Made by a program: the position numbers and the translations under genes. Positions 39,673 through 52,000 of a stretch of DNA of 64,000 nucleotides are shown here, one piece after another. The stretch is from Zygosaccharomyces rouxii (Eukaryota; Ascomycota; Saccharomycetes; Saccharomycetales; Saccharomycetaceae), in assembly GCF_000026365.1 (NCBI RefSeq), contig NC_012991.1, positions 930,001 through 994,000 on the forward strand. Reading direction: 5' to 3'. The notes under the pieces are model-generated. The model saw nothing but the letters and a program-made list of their open reading frames with translations, was not told where the DNA came from and did no database searches. Each line of letters opens with the position of its first letter. Positions within the stretch are counted from its first letter, which is position 1.

Positions 39673-42333
39673 TCATTTGAGCGTAATGAAACTAATGATG
39701 TTTTTCTTCAAGATTACTTTCTTGATATCTGCCTTAGCTAAGTGCTTTTCACCTTCAGGGAGAGACAGTAACTCTGTAATAACTTTCTCACTACCAATGT
39801 CAAGAAAATCTTTTCTGGTATTGTACATGAATTTCATTTTACCATTGACAATAATCTGGAAATTCATAGTACTAGATTCAACCTGGGCTTCAGGTTCCGG
39901 CCAAGAATACGACTCCCAATGCCAACTCTGGCCCTTGTTTAGTATTTCTCTTGCCTCTTCTGAAATCGATGGCACTACTGGGTAAATGACATTAATAAGC
40001 TTCTTCAAATTGCATAATGCAAGCTCATCATTAATTAATTTCTTTTTGATTGCAGTTTCCAAAGCATTGGTAAATTTCATGTAGTCAGAAATCACTGTAT
40101 TCAATGAAACATTCTTTCCAAAGGAGTCTGTTAAATTTTGCAATAATCTTTGAATTTCGTTATGGAATTTCACTTCACTGTCAGTTAAATTGGACGGCGT
40201 TTTTAAATTTTCACCGTATTTATTTCTTCCTGCCAAAGTCGTACTGATATTGAGAATCTTTTGAATCCAACGTTCAATTCCAACAATCTTGGTCTCATCC
40301 CAATTCAGAATATCTGAAACAGGTGCTTGGAACAAAATATGAGCCCTTATTGCATCAGGCCCATACTTGTTTATACAGTCTTTTGGATCCACACCATTGT
40401 ACTTCGATTTGGACATTTTTTCATATGACACTTTTGGTTGTTTACCAGTGGCTTTAATTACGATTTTTTTCCCAGGATTGGTTTCTAATTCATCAGGTTT
40501 CATGAATTTGCCGTTATCTGGATTAACGTAAGTTTCACCCTGGACCATTCCTTGTGTTATCAATCTACCAAAAGGCTCACATTTATGACTAGATCCATCC
40601 CACATACCGATGGAGCCAAGGAATTTCGCAATAAATCTCGAGTAAAGTAGATGTAAAATTGCATGTTCCACACCACCGATATACAAATCTACCGGCACGT
40701 TCTTCGAGGCAGCTTCATAGTTGAATGGCAGCTGACTGTTTTTGGAGTCGAGGTATCTGAAATAGTACCAAGAGCTATCCATGAATGTATCCATAGTATC
40801 TGTTTCCCTTTTTGCAGGTTGTCCACAGGAGGGACAATCCACATTGACAAACTCGGAGATTTGTGAAAGAGGATTTCCTCTAGATTTTAACCCAGTTACA
40901 TTAGGTAATAGAACTGGAAGATCTTTTTCAGGAACAGGGACGGTACCACAGTGATCACAATGTATGATAGGAATCGGCGCACCCCAATACCTTTGTCTAC
41001 TAATCAACCAGTCTCTTAGCCTATACTGAATCTTCTGACTACCCAATTTATCCTTTTGTAATTTTTCCGTGATCTTAATACGTGCATCCTCAGTAGACAT
41101 CCCTTTGAATTCACCTGTTAATTCACTCATCAAGGCATCCTTAGCGGTAAAAGGTAATTCCAATGAACCAGCATTCTTGTCAATTGGTTCCACACATGGG
41201 AACACTGGTGTTTCCGGCTGATTTTCACACCAAAATGCGTAATCTCTTTCATCATGGGCCGGACATCCCATAACTGCACCATGTCCGTAGCCGCCAAAGA
41301 CGTAAGGAGCCACATAGACTGGAATATCCGATCCAGTTATTGGATTTTGCGCCTTTATCTGGTAAAGCAAGTACCCTTCTTTAGAATCTTCTGGCAATTT
41401 CTCAGCTCTCTTGATGAATTCTTGTAAAGATTCATCTTGAAGGGCATACTTCTTCACCAATGGATGGTCTGTTGCCAAAGCCAAGTACTGAGCACTAAAT
41501 ATCGTTTCAGCTCTAGTGGTGAAGACTGCTATTTCTTCCGAATTTTCGTAATTGACCTTGAAAACTACTTCTGATCCATGGGACTCACCAATCCAATTCC
41601 TTTGCATCGATTTAACCTTTGATGGCCAGTCTTTCAGATACTTAAGATCGTGGTTCAGCTCAGGAGCAAATTTAGTTATACCCAAGAACCACTGACTTAA
41701 CAATCGCTTCTCCACAACGGCACCAGACCTCCATGAACATCCATTGCTATCCACTTGTTCATTGGCTAAAACTGTTTTGTCAACAGGATCCCAGTTAATT
41801 TCAGCTTCCTTACGGTATGCCAATCCATGTTCAAATAACTTCAAAAAAATTAGCTGAGTAAATTTGTAGTATTCAGGATCACAAGTAGCAATTTCTCTAT
41901 CCCAATCAAAATTCGCTAACATATCGTTCATCTGCATTTTCATCTTGCTAATATTATCTTTTGTCCAAACAGATGGATCAATTCCCCGATCAATAGCGGC
42001 ATTCTCAGCAGGAAGACCAAATGCATCCCACCCCATAGGGTGTATAACTTTGTACCCATTTTGTTTGTAAAACCTGTTTAACGAATCACTAATCACATAC
42101 ACTCGAAGATGACCCATGTGCAATGCACCTGATGGATATGGAAACTGTGACAAGATGTAAATATTCTTTTTTGAGTTCTTATCACCATCATTTGCATCCT
42201 CTAAAGACATTATTCCTTGAGAAGTCCTTGACTTCCATTTCTGCCCCAATTGACCCAGATTCACGGTAGCTGCACGGCAGGCTTTCGAACCAGAGTAATG
42301 TCGACCTGTTAATTTGATTGGAAACCGCCTCAT
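39673..42333 (-). CDS. NAM2: Mitochondrial leucyl-tRNA synthetase Nam2
   Basis: This 886-residue class I synthetase charges mitochondrial leucine tRNA; the S. cerevisiae enzyme (894) also assists splicing of group I introns. The N terminus is basic and Ser/Thr-bearing (MRRFPIKLTGRHYSGSK), consistent with a mitochondrial presequence. HIGH appears as HMGH at 72-75 in PYPSGALHMGH. The CP1 editing domain (about 260-420) includes VFTTRAETIFSAQYLALA. KMSKS is at about residue 641. The gene is divergent from SMC6 across 277 bp. Confidence 0.97.
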   Translation of the reverse strand: MRRFPIKLTGRHYSGSKACRAATVNLGQLGQKWKSRTSQGIMSLEDANDGDKNSKKNIYILSQFPYPSGALHMGHLRVYVISDSLNRFYKQNGYKVIHPMGWDAFGLPAENAAIDRGIDPSVWTKDNISKMKMQMNDMLANFDWDREIATCDPEYYKFTQLIFLKLFEHGLAYRKEAEINWDPVDKTVLANEQVDSNGCSWRSGAVVEKRLLSQWFLGITKFAPELNHDLKYLKDWPSKVKSMQRNWIGESHGSEVVFKVNYENSEEIAVFTTRAETIFSAQYLALATDHPLVKKYALQDESLQEFIKRAEKLPEDSKEGYLLYQIKAQNPITGSDIPVYVAPYVFGGYGHGAVMGCPAHDERDYAFWCENQPETPVFPCVEPIDKNAGSLELPFTAKDALMSELTGEFKGMSTEDARIKITEKLQKDKLGSQKIQYRLRDWLISRQRYWGAPIPIIHCDHCGTVPVPEKDLPVLLPNVTGLKSRGNPLSQISEFVNVDCPSCGQPAKRETDTMDTFMDSSWYYFRYLDSKNSQLPFNYEAASKNVPVDLYIGGVEHAILHLLYSRFIAKFLGSIGMWDGSSHKCEPFGRLITQGMVQGETYVNPDNGKFMKPDELETNPGKKIVIKATGKQPKVSYEKMSKSKYNGVDPKDCINKYGPDAIRAHILFQAPVSDILNWDETKIVGIERWIQKILNISTTLAGRNKYGENLKTPSNLTDSEVKFHNEIQRLLQNLTDSFGKNVSLNTVISDYMKFTNALETAIKKKLINDELALCNLKKLINVIYPVVPSISEEAREILNKGQSWHWESYSWPEPEAQVESSTMNFQIIVNGKMKFMYNTRKDFLDIGSEKVITELLSLPEGEKHLAKADIKKVILKKNIISFITLK

Positions 42334-42494
42334 AAAAGCTAGAATGGATCTTCTTGGCCCTTTTCGCCTTGGAAGTTAGGACTTTCCTGCTTTTTCGATT
42401 CTTCACAATGATTATCATCACTTTTTAACAGGGCATCGCGATGGTAGACCTGATATCAAAACATATATATACATATACACATCGAAATAAAAAA

Positions 42495-42500
42495 ACGCGA
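42495..42500. promoter_or_regulatory. MCB-like ACGCGA upstream of SMC6
   Basis: A five-of-six match to the MluI cell-cycle box (ACGCGT) lies 111 bp before the SMC6 start. G1/S regulation would suit SMC6, but one imperfect site is weak evidence. Confidence 0.25.
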
Positions 42501-42602
42501 CTCAAATACCAACAAGAAGAGGGGATACCATTTAGATTGTGATATTTAAGAGTGTGTAAACTTTGATACTGGACTCTAAATATCCTTGATACCCTTTCCC
42601 CC

Positions 42603-42614
42603 ATGGAAATATGA
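42603..42614 (+). promoter_or_regulatory. Minimal upstream ORF overlapping the SMC6 start
   Basis: ATGGAAATATGA encodes Met-Glu-Ile-stop, and its stop TGA (42612-42614) overlaps the SMC6 ATG (42611-42613). If the mRNA leader includes 42603, initiation there would compete with or feed reinitiation at SMC6. The transcript start is unknown. Confidence 0.4.
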
Positions 42615-45600
42615 CTTCTACAGTATCTACAACAAATAAGAGGACTTTTGACAGCCTCAATAATAATGGTAACGGTAGTGATATACTTTCTCTTCCCCAT
42701 GACAATGAAACCTCAAACAGATCGAAAAGGAGACATTACATGGTTGCTCCCATGACACAATTTCCGGATACTATGGATACATCTCAGCAAGATTCTCAAG
42801 GAAATTTAGTGGAACTTTCACCGGCTGGATACATTAAAAAAGTGGTTCTTTGGAATTTTATGTGTCATGAACATTTTGAATTGGAATTAGGTCCTCGACT
42901 AAATTTTATCGTAGGTAATAATGGTAGTGGTAAAAGTGCTATTCTTACTGCTATTACCGTTGGATTAGGAGCAAGAGCCATGGATACAAACAGAGGGAAT
43001 TCTCTGAAAGACCTTATAAGAGAAGGTTGCCACTCTACCAAAATACGATTGCATTTAGATAACTTAAATCACGGCGCATATTACCAAGGAACTTTTGGTA
43101 ATGAAATTATTATAGAAAGAGTTATTAAAAATGATGGTACTTCGAGTTTTAGTTTAAAATCGGAAACCGGTAAAGAGGTCAGTAATAAGAAAAAAGATGT
43201 ACAGGCTGCAGTTGATTTTTTTTCCGTCCCTATTAGCAACCCCATGTGTTTTCTTTCTCAAGATGCTGCCAGATCATTTTTAACCGCTAGTACGTCTCAT
43301 GACAAGTATAACCATTTCATGAAAGGTACTTTATTGCAAGATATTAATAACAATCTCGAGCAAGCTAAGTCTATTAGCAAAGCTGCCCAAGAAAACATGG
43401 CGCTTCACCTAGATAACCTGAACAATCTGAAAGAGGAATATGAAGATGCCAAGAAGTTAATTAGAGAATTAAGCGAAACTACCGACTTAAATCAAAGGAA
43501 AAGAATTTTGCAAGGTAAATCGCTCTGGTTAGATGTAGAACAAAATGAAAGGGCTTGTCAAAGCCTTAAAGATGAAGTATCAATTTATGAAAATAAAATT
43601 GAAAATACAAAGGCTAAAATGAGAGCTAAGCAAGAAAAAATTGATAGAATTTCCGTGGATAAATCAGTAATTGAAAAAGAGATAGAGGATAAACTTTTGT
43701 TTGTAGCTGAAAAGGATAGTGAACATCAAGAGGCAAGAGATGTTTTGAGGAATTTTAGATCTAGGTATGAAACTGAGAGGCAAAACCAAGCAGAAGCGGA
43801 ATCAAGTATCCATCAATGTGAGCAAAAGATACAGGCGTTAGATCATCAAATATCCCGTTTGGAGGAAGAAATGAGAGGTGAAATGGGAGGTGATAAAGAG
43901 CAGATGAGACAAGAAATAGTCTCCATGGAAAAGCACCATGAACATCTGAAAAATATTGTTAATTCTTTATCCCTGAAAGTACAAGATCTACAAAATGATG
44001 AAAGAAGAATAGTTCAAGAACGAAACCTCGAAGTGCAAGATATAGAAAATGATGTTGCCAGAAAAAAAAATGAACTAAGAGAAATGTCAAGAGGAAGTAC
44101 AAATTTTTTGAATAATTTTGATGATAGAATGATACATTTATTGGAAACTATAAAGAGAAGAGAACATGAATTTGAATCACCACCCGTGGGCCCAATTGGT
44201 TCTCTCATTACGGTAAAAAAAGGGTTTGAGAAATGGACCCGTCCAATTCAAAGAGCTATAACTTCAACGTTAAGCTCATTTGTTGTGAGAAGCCACAAGG
44301 ATAACCGCTTATTTCGCGAAATTGTGAAATCTTGTCGAATAAGAGCTAACCTTCCCGTGATTACATATAACCTCACTAGCTTTGATTATTCTAATGGTAA
44401 GGCAAATTGTGAATACCCAACCATTGTGGATGCATTGGAATTTGCTAATAGTGAAATAGAATGTTTGGTAGTTGATCAGAACAGAATTGAAAAAATCGTG
44501 CTAGTAGAGGATAGAGATGAGGCAAGAAGGCTTTTGAGACAACAACCACGTAATGTAGGAATGACCCTAGCCCTCAGAGACCATAGAAGTGGTTACCAAA
44601 TAACGGGTAGCTATAGATTGGATACTGTTACTTATCATGATATTATTAGGATGAGGGTTGGATCAACTTCAGAGGACGGTATGAGCTATATCAGAGATTT
44701 GATAGATCAAGGGGCCCATGAAATACAGTCAATTAGGGATAATTACGATACGAAACTATCTAGAATACGTTCGGAGATCTACGCCACTGATAGAGAGTAT
44801 AAAGAGCTCAGGAAGCAGCTGAAGGATACTAGCACCAAAATAACAGAACTAAAAATAAATGTTGGGAAGGAAGTAGATACTGGTACCCTAACCTCTAAAA
44901 TGAACGAGAAGAAAACCCAGGAGCAGGCTATTACAGGATACAAGGCTGCTCTCGAAGGGCTTGGATTAAAGATGGAACAACTCATACAAGAATCTGGGCC
45001 CTTAAAAGAGAGATTTGATTCTTCAAAGGCTGCCTTATTAACAGCACAATGTGAATTACAAGAGCTTAGAGAAGATATTAACAGCCGGCATTCAAAGGTG
45101 GATAAATTGCATGATGATATCAAACATTATGAAGGTAAAATTAGTTCTCATCATGAGATAATCGTCAAAACGAAGGAAAATATTAAAACATTAGAGTCTG
45201 GAATAAGGGATCAGAGGAGGGAAGCACAACAGTTTTGTTCCGAGGAACAGTTAAGAGATGATGATATTCCTGATGATCAGGAGAAAATCAAGGATGAGTT
45301 AAACAAGATTACCAGATTAATGCGAAAGGCAGAAAGAAGAATGGGTCTCCCTCAAGAAAAAGTGTTAGAGATTTATGAGAAAAGTAGGGATAAATATCGG
45401 GACGGACAAGAGAAGTTTCTACAAATGGATGGAGCACTTGAGCAATTGTACAACTCAATTCAAGTCCGATTGCAAAATCTGCAAGCAGCACAGAGGACTA
45501 CCTGCCTTGATGCTGACTTAGATTTTAGGGCTTCCCTAAAAGTAAGAAATTTTAATGGTAATCTATCTTTCATCACTCATTCAAAACGTCTGGAGATTTT

Positions 45601-45940
45601 TATATTAACGCCCAACGATGAAAAAGCGAGAAACGTAGATACTTTATCAGGTGGTGAGAAATCTTTCTCACAAATGGCATTATTACTTGCAACTTGGAAG
45701 CCCATGCGTTCAAGAATTATTGCCTTGGATGAATTCGATGTCTTCATGGATCAAGTTAATAGGCAGATTGGTACCAAATTAATTTTGAACAAGCTCAAAG
45801 ATATCGCTAGGACACAAACGATAATTATTACTCCTCAAGATATTGGTAAAATAGCCGATATTAACAGTGATGGTGTCCATGTGCACAGGATGAAAGATCC
45901 TCAGAGGCAGAACAACTCAAACTTTTACGACAATTCTTAA
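42611..45940 (+). CDS. SMC6: SMC5/6 complex ATPase Smc6
   Basis: This 1109-residue structural-maintenance-of-chromosomes protein acts in recombination repair and replication-fork resolution with Smc5 and the Nse proteins. The N-terminal head has Walker A GNNGSGKSAI near residue 102. Coiled coil arms flank a hinge at about 510-690. The C-terminal head has signature TLSGGEKSFSQMA near 1011 and Walker B RIIALDEFDVFMD near 1035. Length compares with 1114 in S. cerevisiae. The ATG at 42611 is preceded by an overlapping three-codon uORF. It converges with USO1, 98 bp between stops. Confidence 0.97.
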   Translation: MTSTVSTTNKRTFDSLNNNGNGSDILSLPHDNETSNRSKRRHYMVAPMTQFPDTMDTSQQDSQGNLVELSPAGYIKKVVLWNFMCHEHFELELGPRLNFIVGNNGSGKSAILTAITVGLGARAMDTNRGNSLKDLIREGCHSTKIRLHLDNLNHGAYYQGTFGNEIIIERVIKNDGTSSFSLKSETGKEVSNKKKDVQAAVDFFSVPISNPMCFLSQDAARSFLTASTSHDKYNHFMKGTLLQDINNNLEQAKSISKAAQENMALHLDNLNNLKEEYEDAKKLIRELSETTDLNQRKRILQGKSLWLDVEQNERACQSLKDEVSIYENKIENTKAKMRAKQEKIDRISVDKSVIEKEIEDKLLFVAEKDSEHQEARDVLRNFRSRYETERQNQAEAESSIHQCEQKIQALDHQISRLEEEMRGEMGGDKEQMRQEIVSMEKHHEHLKNIVNSLSLKVQDLQNDERRIVQERNLEVQDIENDVARKKNELREMSRGSTNFLNNFDDRMIHLLETIKRREHEFESPPVGPIGSLITVKKGFEKWTRPIQRAITSTLSSFVVRSHKDNRLFREIVKSCRIRANLPVITYNLTSFDYSNGKANCEYPTIVDALEFANSEIECLVVDQNRIEKIVLVEDRDEARRLLRQQPRNVGMTLALRDHRSGYQITGSYRLDTVTYHDIIRMRVGSTSEDGMSYIRDLIDQGAHEIQSIRDNYDTKLSRIRSEIYATDREYKELRKQLKDTSTKITELKINVGKEVDTGTLTSKMNEKKTQEQAITGYKAALEGLGLKMEQLIQESGPLKERFDSSKAALLTAQCELQELREDINSRHSKVDKLHDDIKHYEGKISSHHEIIVKTKENIKTLESGIRDQRREAQQFCSEEQLRDDDIPDDQEKIKDELNKITRLMRKAERRMGLPQEKVLEIYEKSRDKYRDGQEKFLQMDGALEQLYNSIQVRLQNLQAAQRTTCLDADLDFRASLKVRNFNGNLSFITHSKRLEIFILTPNDEKARNVDTLSGGEKSFSQMALLLATWKPMRSRIIALDEFDVFMDQVNRQIGTKLILNKLKDIARTQTIIITPQDIGKIADINSDGVHVHRMKDPQRQNNSNFYDNS

Positions 45941-46038
45941 TAAATTGATGCATACTATAAACATGATAGATAATACACTGTCAGTAGTGACATAAATACA
46001 TAATTTCAGACATTCTGTTATATTTTTGAACTTTAGCT

Positions 46039-49000
46039 TCACTTTTCCTCACCGTCACCATCATCATCATTTTCTTCATCCTCATCCTCATCATCATCGG
46101 AGCTTAATTCGACTCCTAATTCTTTTAACTTAGCTCTGTACTTGGCGTTTTTCTCATCCAAATCCGAAACCAAAAGCATTAAATCATCAATTTCGGAACT
46201 ACCTTCATTTGTATTATTCGTTTCCTTTCCATTTTCTTTTTTCGGCTCTGAAGCTTCAAGTCTCAGTTTATCCAACTCAGATTTCAATTGTTCGGACTCT
46301 TTCTTCATGCGTTTCTCCTTTTCTTCGAATTCCTTTTGCTTTTCTTCTATTAAGGTATTCGAAGATTGCAAACGCTTATATGCTTGTTCCAGCTCAGATT
46401 CCAAAGAATGCTTTCCTTCCATGCTCAAACGTCTAGCTTCTTCGTGTTTATTAATTGAACCTCTTACCTCTTCCAGATCCGCTTTGAGAGCATCTGAATC
46501 TTTCTTCAAAGTTTTCAATTCAGATTTCAATTCCTGGTTTTTCTCTTCAATTGAGGAGCTATTGCTCAATTTTTTAGAATGCTGCTCAAGTTCCGTTTTA
46601 AGATCTTTATTTGATTTCGAAAGGTCAGCTATTTCTGCTTCAAATTTGGCTATAATTCGCTCTTTTTCGCTCAAAAGTTTTTCCAATTTCCCAATTGTTA
46701 GTTTCTTCTCAGCTTCGTACCTCTTCAATTCATCAGTTTTCTGTTCTAGCTCTGTTCGAGAATTTTGAGCATCTTCCGATCTTTTTTCCAGTTCTTTCTG
46801 AATTTTCTTCTTTTCTTCAGTTATTTCAGTTAATTTTTCAATCCGAGATTTTTCCTCAAATTTCATTCTTTCGAGCTTGTTTGTATTTTCATCAAGTTCC
46901 TTCTTTAAGCTTTCCATATCCGCAACTTGAGACTTGAACTGAGCAATACTTTCATCCTTTTCTTTGACGTTTTTCTCGAGATTCTCTTTCATTGAACTTT
47001 TTTCTGATTCAAGGGCCGCCAGTTGCTTCGATTTGTCCTCATCTTTCTTCCTCAAGTCTTTAGCGGCTACTTCAAGCTTTTCAATATTCGTATCCTTTTC
47101 TTTAATCAAATTCTCCTGATTTTTTTTAGAAGAATCGGTACTATTTTCCAACTGCTGCAGAGCCTTCGATGAATTTTCAACCTTCTTCTGCAAGGTAGCA
47201 ATGGTATCTTCTAGCTCTTTTCTTTCTCCAGCTCTTTTGTTTAAGTCACTCTTATTTGCTTCGATCTCAGCTTGTTTATCAGATAAAGCCTTTTTGAGTG
47301 CTTCTAGTTCTCCATTCAAATCCTCGATCTTTTTATTCCCAGATTCCCTAGAATCTGTCAGGTCTGATTCCAGTTTCTTAATTGCCTTTTCTTGTTCACC
47401 GATGGTAGATTTCAAAGATGATACCTCGACAACCTTTTCCTCTAATTGATTTCTTAACTCTCCACTTGCTTCATCGGCGGCTGACTTAGCACTTTCCAAC
47501 TCTTTATTCTTTCTTTGAACTTCTAGCTCTGTTTGATGTACCTTGTCCTCCAATACTGTAATTCTTTCTGAGTATTGTTTCGTTACAGCATCTGAGCCTT
47601 CATTGAGTAGCTTTCTCTCCTTTTCGAATGCTTGAACCTTTTCTTGTAGATCTTTCTTCACACTTTCTACCTCTTCTTTATCATTTTGAGAACTCTTCTG
47701 CAATTTTGAAAGTTCAGAAGATATTCTCTTTACTGAGTTTTCCAAATCTCTTATCTTCTTTTCCTTTTTTTCAAGATCCATCTTCGAATTCTTCTGCAGC
47801 TCTGCTCTTTGGTCAGTAATTATTTTCTTCTCCTCTTCCAAATGCTGAATATTTTCCTGATTTTTCTTTGAATCTTCTTTGAATTTGTTGGTCAATTGAT
47901 TAAGCTCCGAAGATAATTTCGTTTCCTTACCTTCTAAGTCTTTAATTTTTTTATCTCTATCATCTAAATTCTCTTTAGAGCTCTTTCGTAATTTATTTAA
48001 CTCCAGAGACAGAGCTTCTTTCTCCTTCTCCAATTTCTCAATCACTTTCTTGTTCTCTTCGGAAACATTCTTAACATCCACCTGAAGATTTTTCAAATTC
48101 TTATCCACTTCTTCCCGGGACCTCTCAAGGTCAGCAATCTGCTTTTGTTTGACATCTAATTCACCTTTGAATTTTTTTTGCAGTTCATGTAGTTCATGGT
48201 TTTTCTTCTTCTCAGATTCCTTTAAGCCATGAATTTTCCTTTGACTTTCCTCAAAATCTTCTTTCACCTTAGCAAAGTTTTCCTTTAAATTGTTCTTTTC
48301 AGAAACTAGATCATTCTTCTCCTGCAAAAGAGAGTCAAGTTTATCTTGTAACACTTTGAGCTTACTTTTATTGCTCTCTTGGGATTTTTGAAGACTTTCG
48401 AGAGATTTAGATTCCTCTTGCAGTTTATTCTCGATTTTCTGCACATTATTGTGCTTTTCATCACGTTCCTTTTCAACCTCGAGAACTCTTGTCTTTAGTT
48501 CTTCTACCGACTTCGTATTTTGTTCGTCTAGAGATTTGTGCTTGTTCTTTAGTTGGTCCAATTCATTCTCCAATTCCTTACTATTCGAGATGGCTTCCTT
48601 TTTTTGGTGTTCTAAAGCCTTTATATTCTCCTTGAGTTTACGCTCAGAATCAGCATTGGAGTTCCGCTGTTCATCTAGCGTTTTTTCTAACTCTTGAGCA
48701 CGTTCCGTTATCGATTTAAGCTTTTGCTCCTTGCCCTCCAGGTCCTTCTTGAGCTTATTTAGTTCCTTTTCATTTGAGCCTTTTGCATCATTCAGCTCCT
48801 GCTTCTCCTTAGCCAGCTTTTCAAGGTCTGTAGTAGAGACTTGAAAATTTTGTTTCAATTCCATATAACGCTTTTCTGCCTCTTTCTTTTCTGCCTCTTG
48901 ATTTTCAATTTGCCCCTCGAAGATCTTACATTGCTCCTGCAGATTGTTAGCATTTTCGGTGATCTGATCTCGACTCGTTTTCAATTCGTCCACTTGGACT

Positions 49001-52000
49001 TTCAAGTGACTAACAGTCTCTTTCAATTTTTCGACTTCAACATTGAGATCCGAGGTTTCGTCTTGATGTCTTTTAGACAAAGATTCATAAGAACTGTTCA
49101 AAGAAGAAACTTGTTCAAGAAGTTCCTGCTTTTCGGAATTCAACTTGACTTTTTCAGCTGACAATGTCGCCAACTCATTTTTAAGAGCTGTCAACTCATT
49201 AGAAGAGTTAGAGCTTGCTTCATGCAAAGACCTTGATAAGGAGTCACGCTCGTTTTGAAGTTCTTTGTAACTCTCTGAAAAAGATTTTAATTTCTCAGTC
49301 ATCTTTGATATCAAATTGTCATGACTCTGGAACTTTGACTTCCATTCTCCTGATTCCTTGATTAATGCATTTTTTTCTGAATTTAGCGAAGCTATCCTTT
49401 CTTCAGCTTTCTTAATGTTTACCTGCAAAGCCTCTAAGTTTTGATCTCTTTTTTCCAAGATCCCCTCGAACACTTTCTCTTTCTTACCAAATTCATTGGT
49501 CAACTTATCAGTTTTCTTCTGCAAGTCCTTTATCTTTGACTCTAGTTCTCCCTTGGATCGCGTCAAGGACATTAATTCCCTGGTCATTTTATTAATACCT
49601 TCCTCTGCCTTATTTTTGTCGGCAGTAACACCTTTGAGCTTATTTTCAAGAGTTTTCACCTTTTCTCCACTACTCGTATTCGTTTGATTAGCAGTTTCTA
49701 AAGCCTTCTGTTTCTTGGTATTCTCAGATGACAGATTATCCCTTTCATTAGTTACCGCTTGCAAGGTATCCCTGAGCTCCTTACATTCTTGTCTAATTTT
49801 TGAGAGTTGTTCACTTGCTTCAGAATGATCCTTTTGCAATACTTCATGTTCTTTGTTGAGTTTTTCATGTTCTTCATTCAAAGAATGCAACTTCTTCTCA
49901 AGATCTAATAAAGAAGTGTTACTATCAGATTCCAATTTTTTTATCCCCTCTTTCAATTCATGGCATTGGCCTTGTAATTCTTCAAATGTCTCATATGATA
50001 TTTTGGTATATGGTTCCTCTTCACAGCTATGCAGCAATGCTGTCTTAATGCGGTAGTAGTTCTCATTGAAGAACGTCACAAAATAAGGACTGAAATAAAC
50101 CTGAGGAAGACCGGTTTCATCAAATTCAGGAGTTAGACTGATCTCCTTTGGAGCTCCCGAAAAGGTTGAATCCCTCTTAAACTGACTAATTCTCGAGGAA
50201 TAGTTATCCTTACCTAAAGTCTTTGTGATATATTCAAAGTACGGCTTCCTGGGGAAAGGTGAATGCTTTGACGAAAATTCGTAAGAGACACCAAGAAGCA
50301 TAGTGACAAGACACTTTACTGTGATATCATCTCCTTCAACTTGGTAAGAAAAGGATAAAAGGGACTGTATCGTGCTGCGATTAGTTAGAAAGTCATTTAC
50401 AGCATTTTGATCACCGTAGAGCCAAAAGATTAGGAAAGTAATATAGGAAATCGGTATTCTGATATCTTCAGATGTCAGCGACGTAATAGCCAATTCACTT
50501 ATTGTTTGGATGGAACCCAATTTTTCCTCTTCGTCAAAACCACCACCAGTGGTAACCTTACGAGTCATCTCTCTGAGTTCATCAGAGTCTGCATCGTCTG
50601 ACTCGAACAGATACATGAAGAAATCTGTTGCAAAAAACAATTTGTATGGATTTAGTTTGAGCTCCAAATCGTAATCCAAGATGGCTTCGAAAAGGTTACT
50701 CTTCAAAGCAGTTGCTTCTTTACTACCATAATCCTCAATTTGCTGTCTTAAGAATTCCAATCGAATTTCTTTGTTCTCATACAAGTACGACTTCAAAAGC
50801 TCAACGGCGGCAACTCTTAACGAGAAAAGATGGACCGAATTTGTATAAAAAGTCCAATTAAGCAGAACCGCCACAATTGATACCAAATGATCGGTAGGTT
50901 TAGTGGAGGGCAATGATGGGTCGAAGAAAGGCACATCTATCTTCCCGAATTCGCTCTGTACTAGTTCGTTACCCTTAATCATATCAGATGCAGACAGTAA
51001 GGCCACCGGTCTAACATCTTTTGGAATGTTATAATGGAATGCTAAACGAAGAACAATCATTAAGACATTTGATTCCAACAAAAGTGTCTGATTGCTCGGG
51101 GTTGTACTACTGGTAGGGTCCACAGTAAGGCTAAGTATATCTAATGCAGTATTGATATTGACCACTCTTTGCTCATTCCAAAAGAATTCCTCACCTTGAA
51201 GCGGTTCATTGAGAACTTGTGCGAGCCTAGGTAAATTACCAGTCTCCAAAAAAAGGGTTTGGTTTGAAGTATTGTACTTTAAAATGTTGTGAATTAATGA
51301 TAAACAATCGTTTACTACAATGGAACCTCTTAATCCACCCTCTTCTTGTATAATAGAGAACAGTCTTTCAAAAATATTTTCAAATGCAACCAAAACTTGT
51401 ACATGCGAGGATTCATTGACAACTGCCATTAATAATAAGATGGCTTCGTCTCTGATGGGTTCATGGATATCGCCCAGCAATGTAACCAAGGTAGAAACAC
51501 CAGTAGGCAGCGATATAATAGCATTACGAGATCTTGTAGGCCTAGCAGCAACGACAGCTTCCAGTAGTTGGATTGTATACAATCTAATGTAGAAATTCGC
51601 AGTGTCTAATAATTCTATCAATAAATGTACCAATTCATCAGATTGTGTGATGGCATCTGCAATCCAAAGAGAGAATTGATCAGCCTGCTGCTTCTCTTGC
51701 TTCATGACAAGTGGTGAAGGATATTTACCATTTTGTAGACGTGATTGTTGAGAGATCCAGTTTCTTGTCAAATCATCATCTCCATCTCCCCTGATGAAAA
51801 GGATCAGAAGAGTCTCTAAAATTGCCTTAACAGAATTTTCGTCCACATAATCGCGTTTTAACGTATTGATCAGAGGTTTTAATCCTGATGCAACTACAGA
51901 TTCCCTGTATTCTCGAGCAAAGGCCTTTAGTCCCAAGACTGCTGATCTCCTGTCATTAATCAGTGTGGCATTCTCTACCCTGTCACACAACGTAGGAATT

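Noticed and set aside
46142..50056. Several open frames on the + strand across USO1
   Set aside because: They are Ser/Phe/Leu-rich antisense reads of the Glu/Lys coiled coil, a common artefact.
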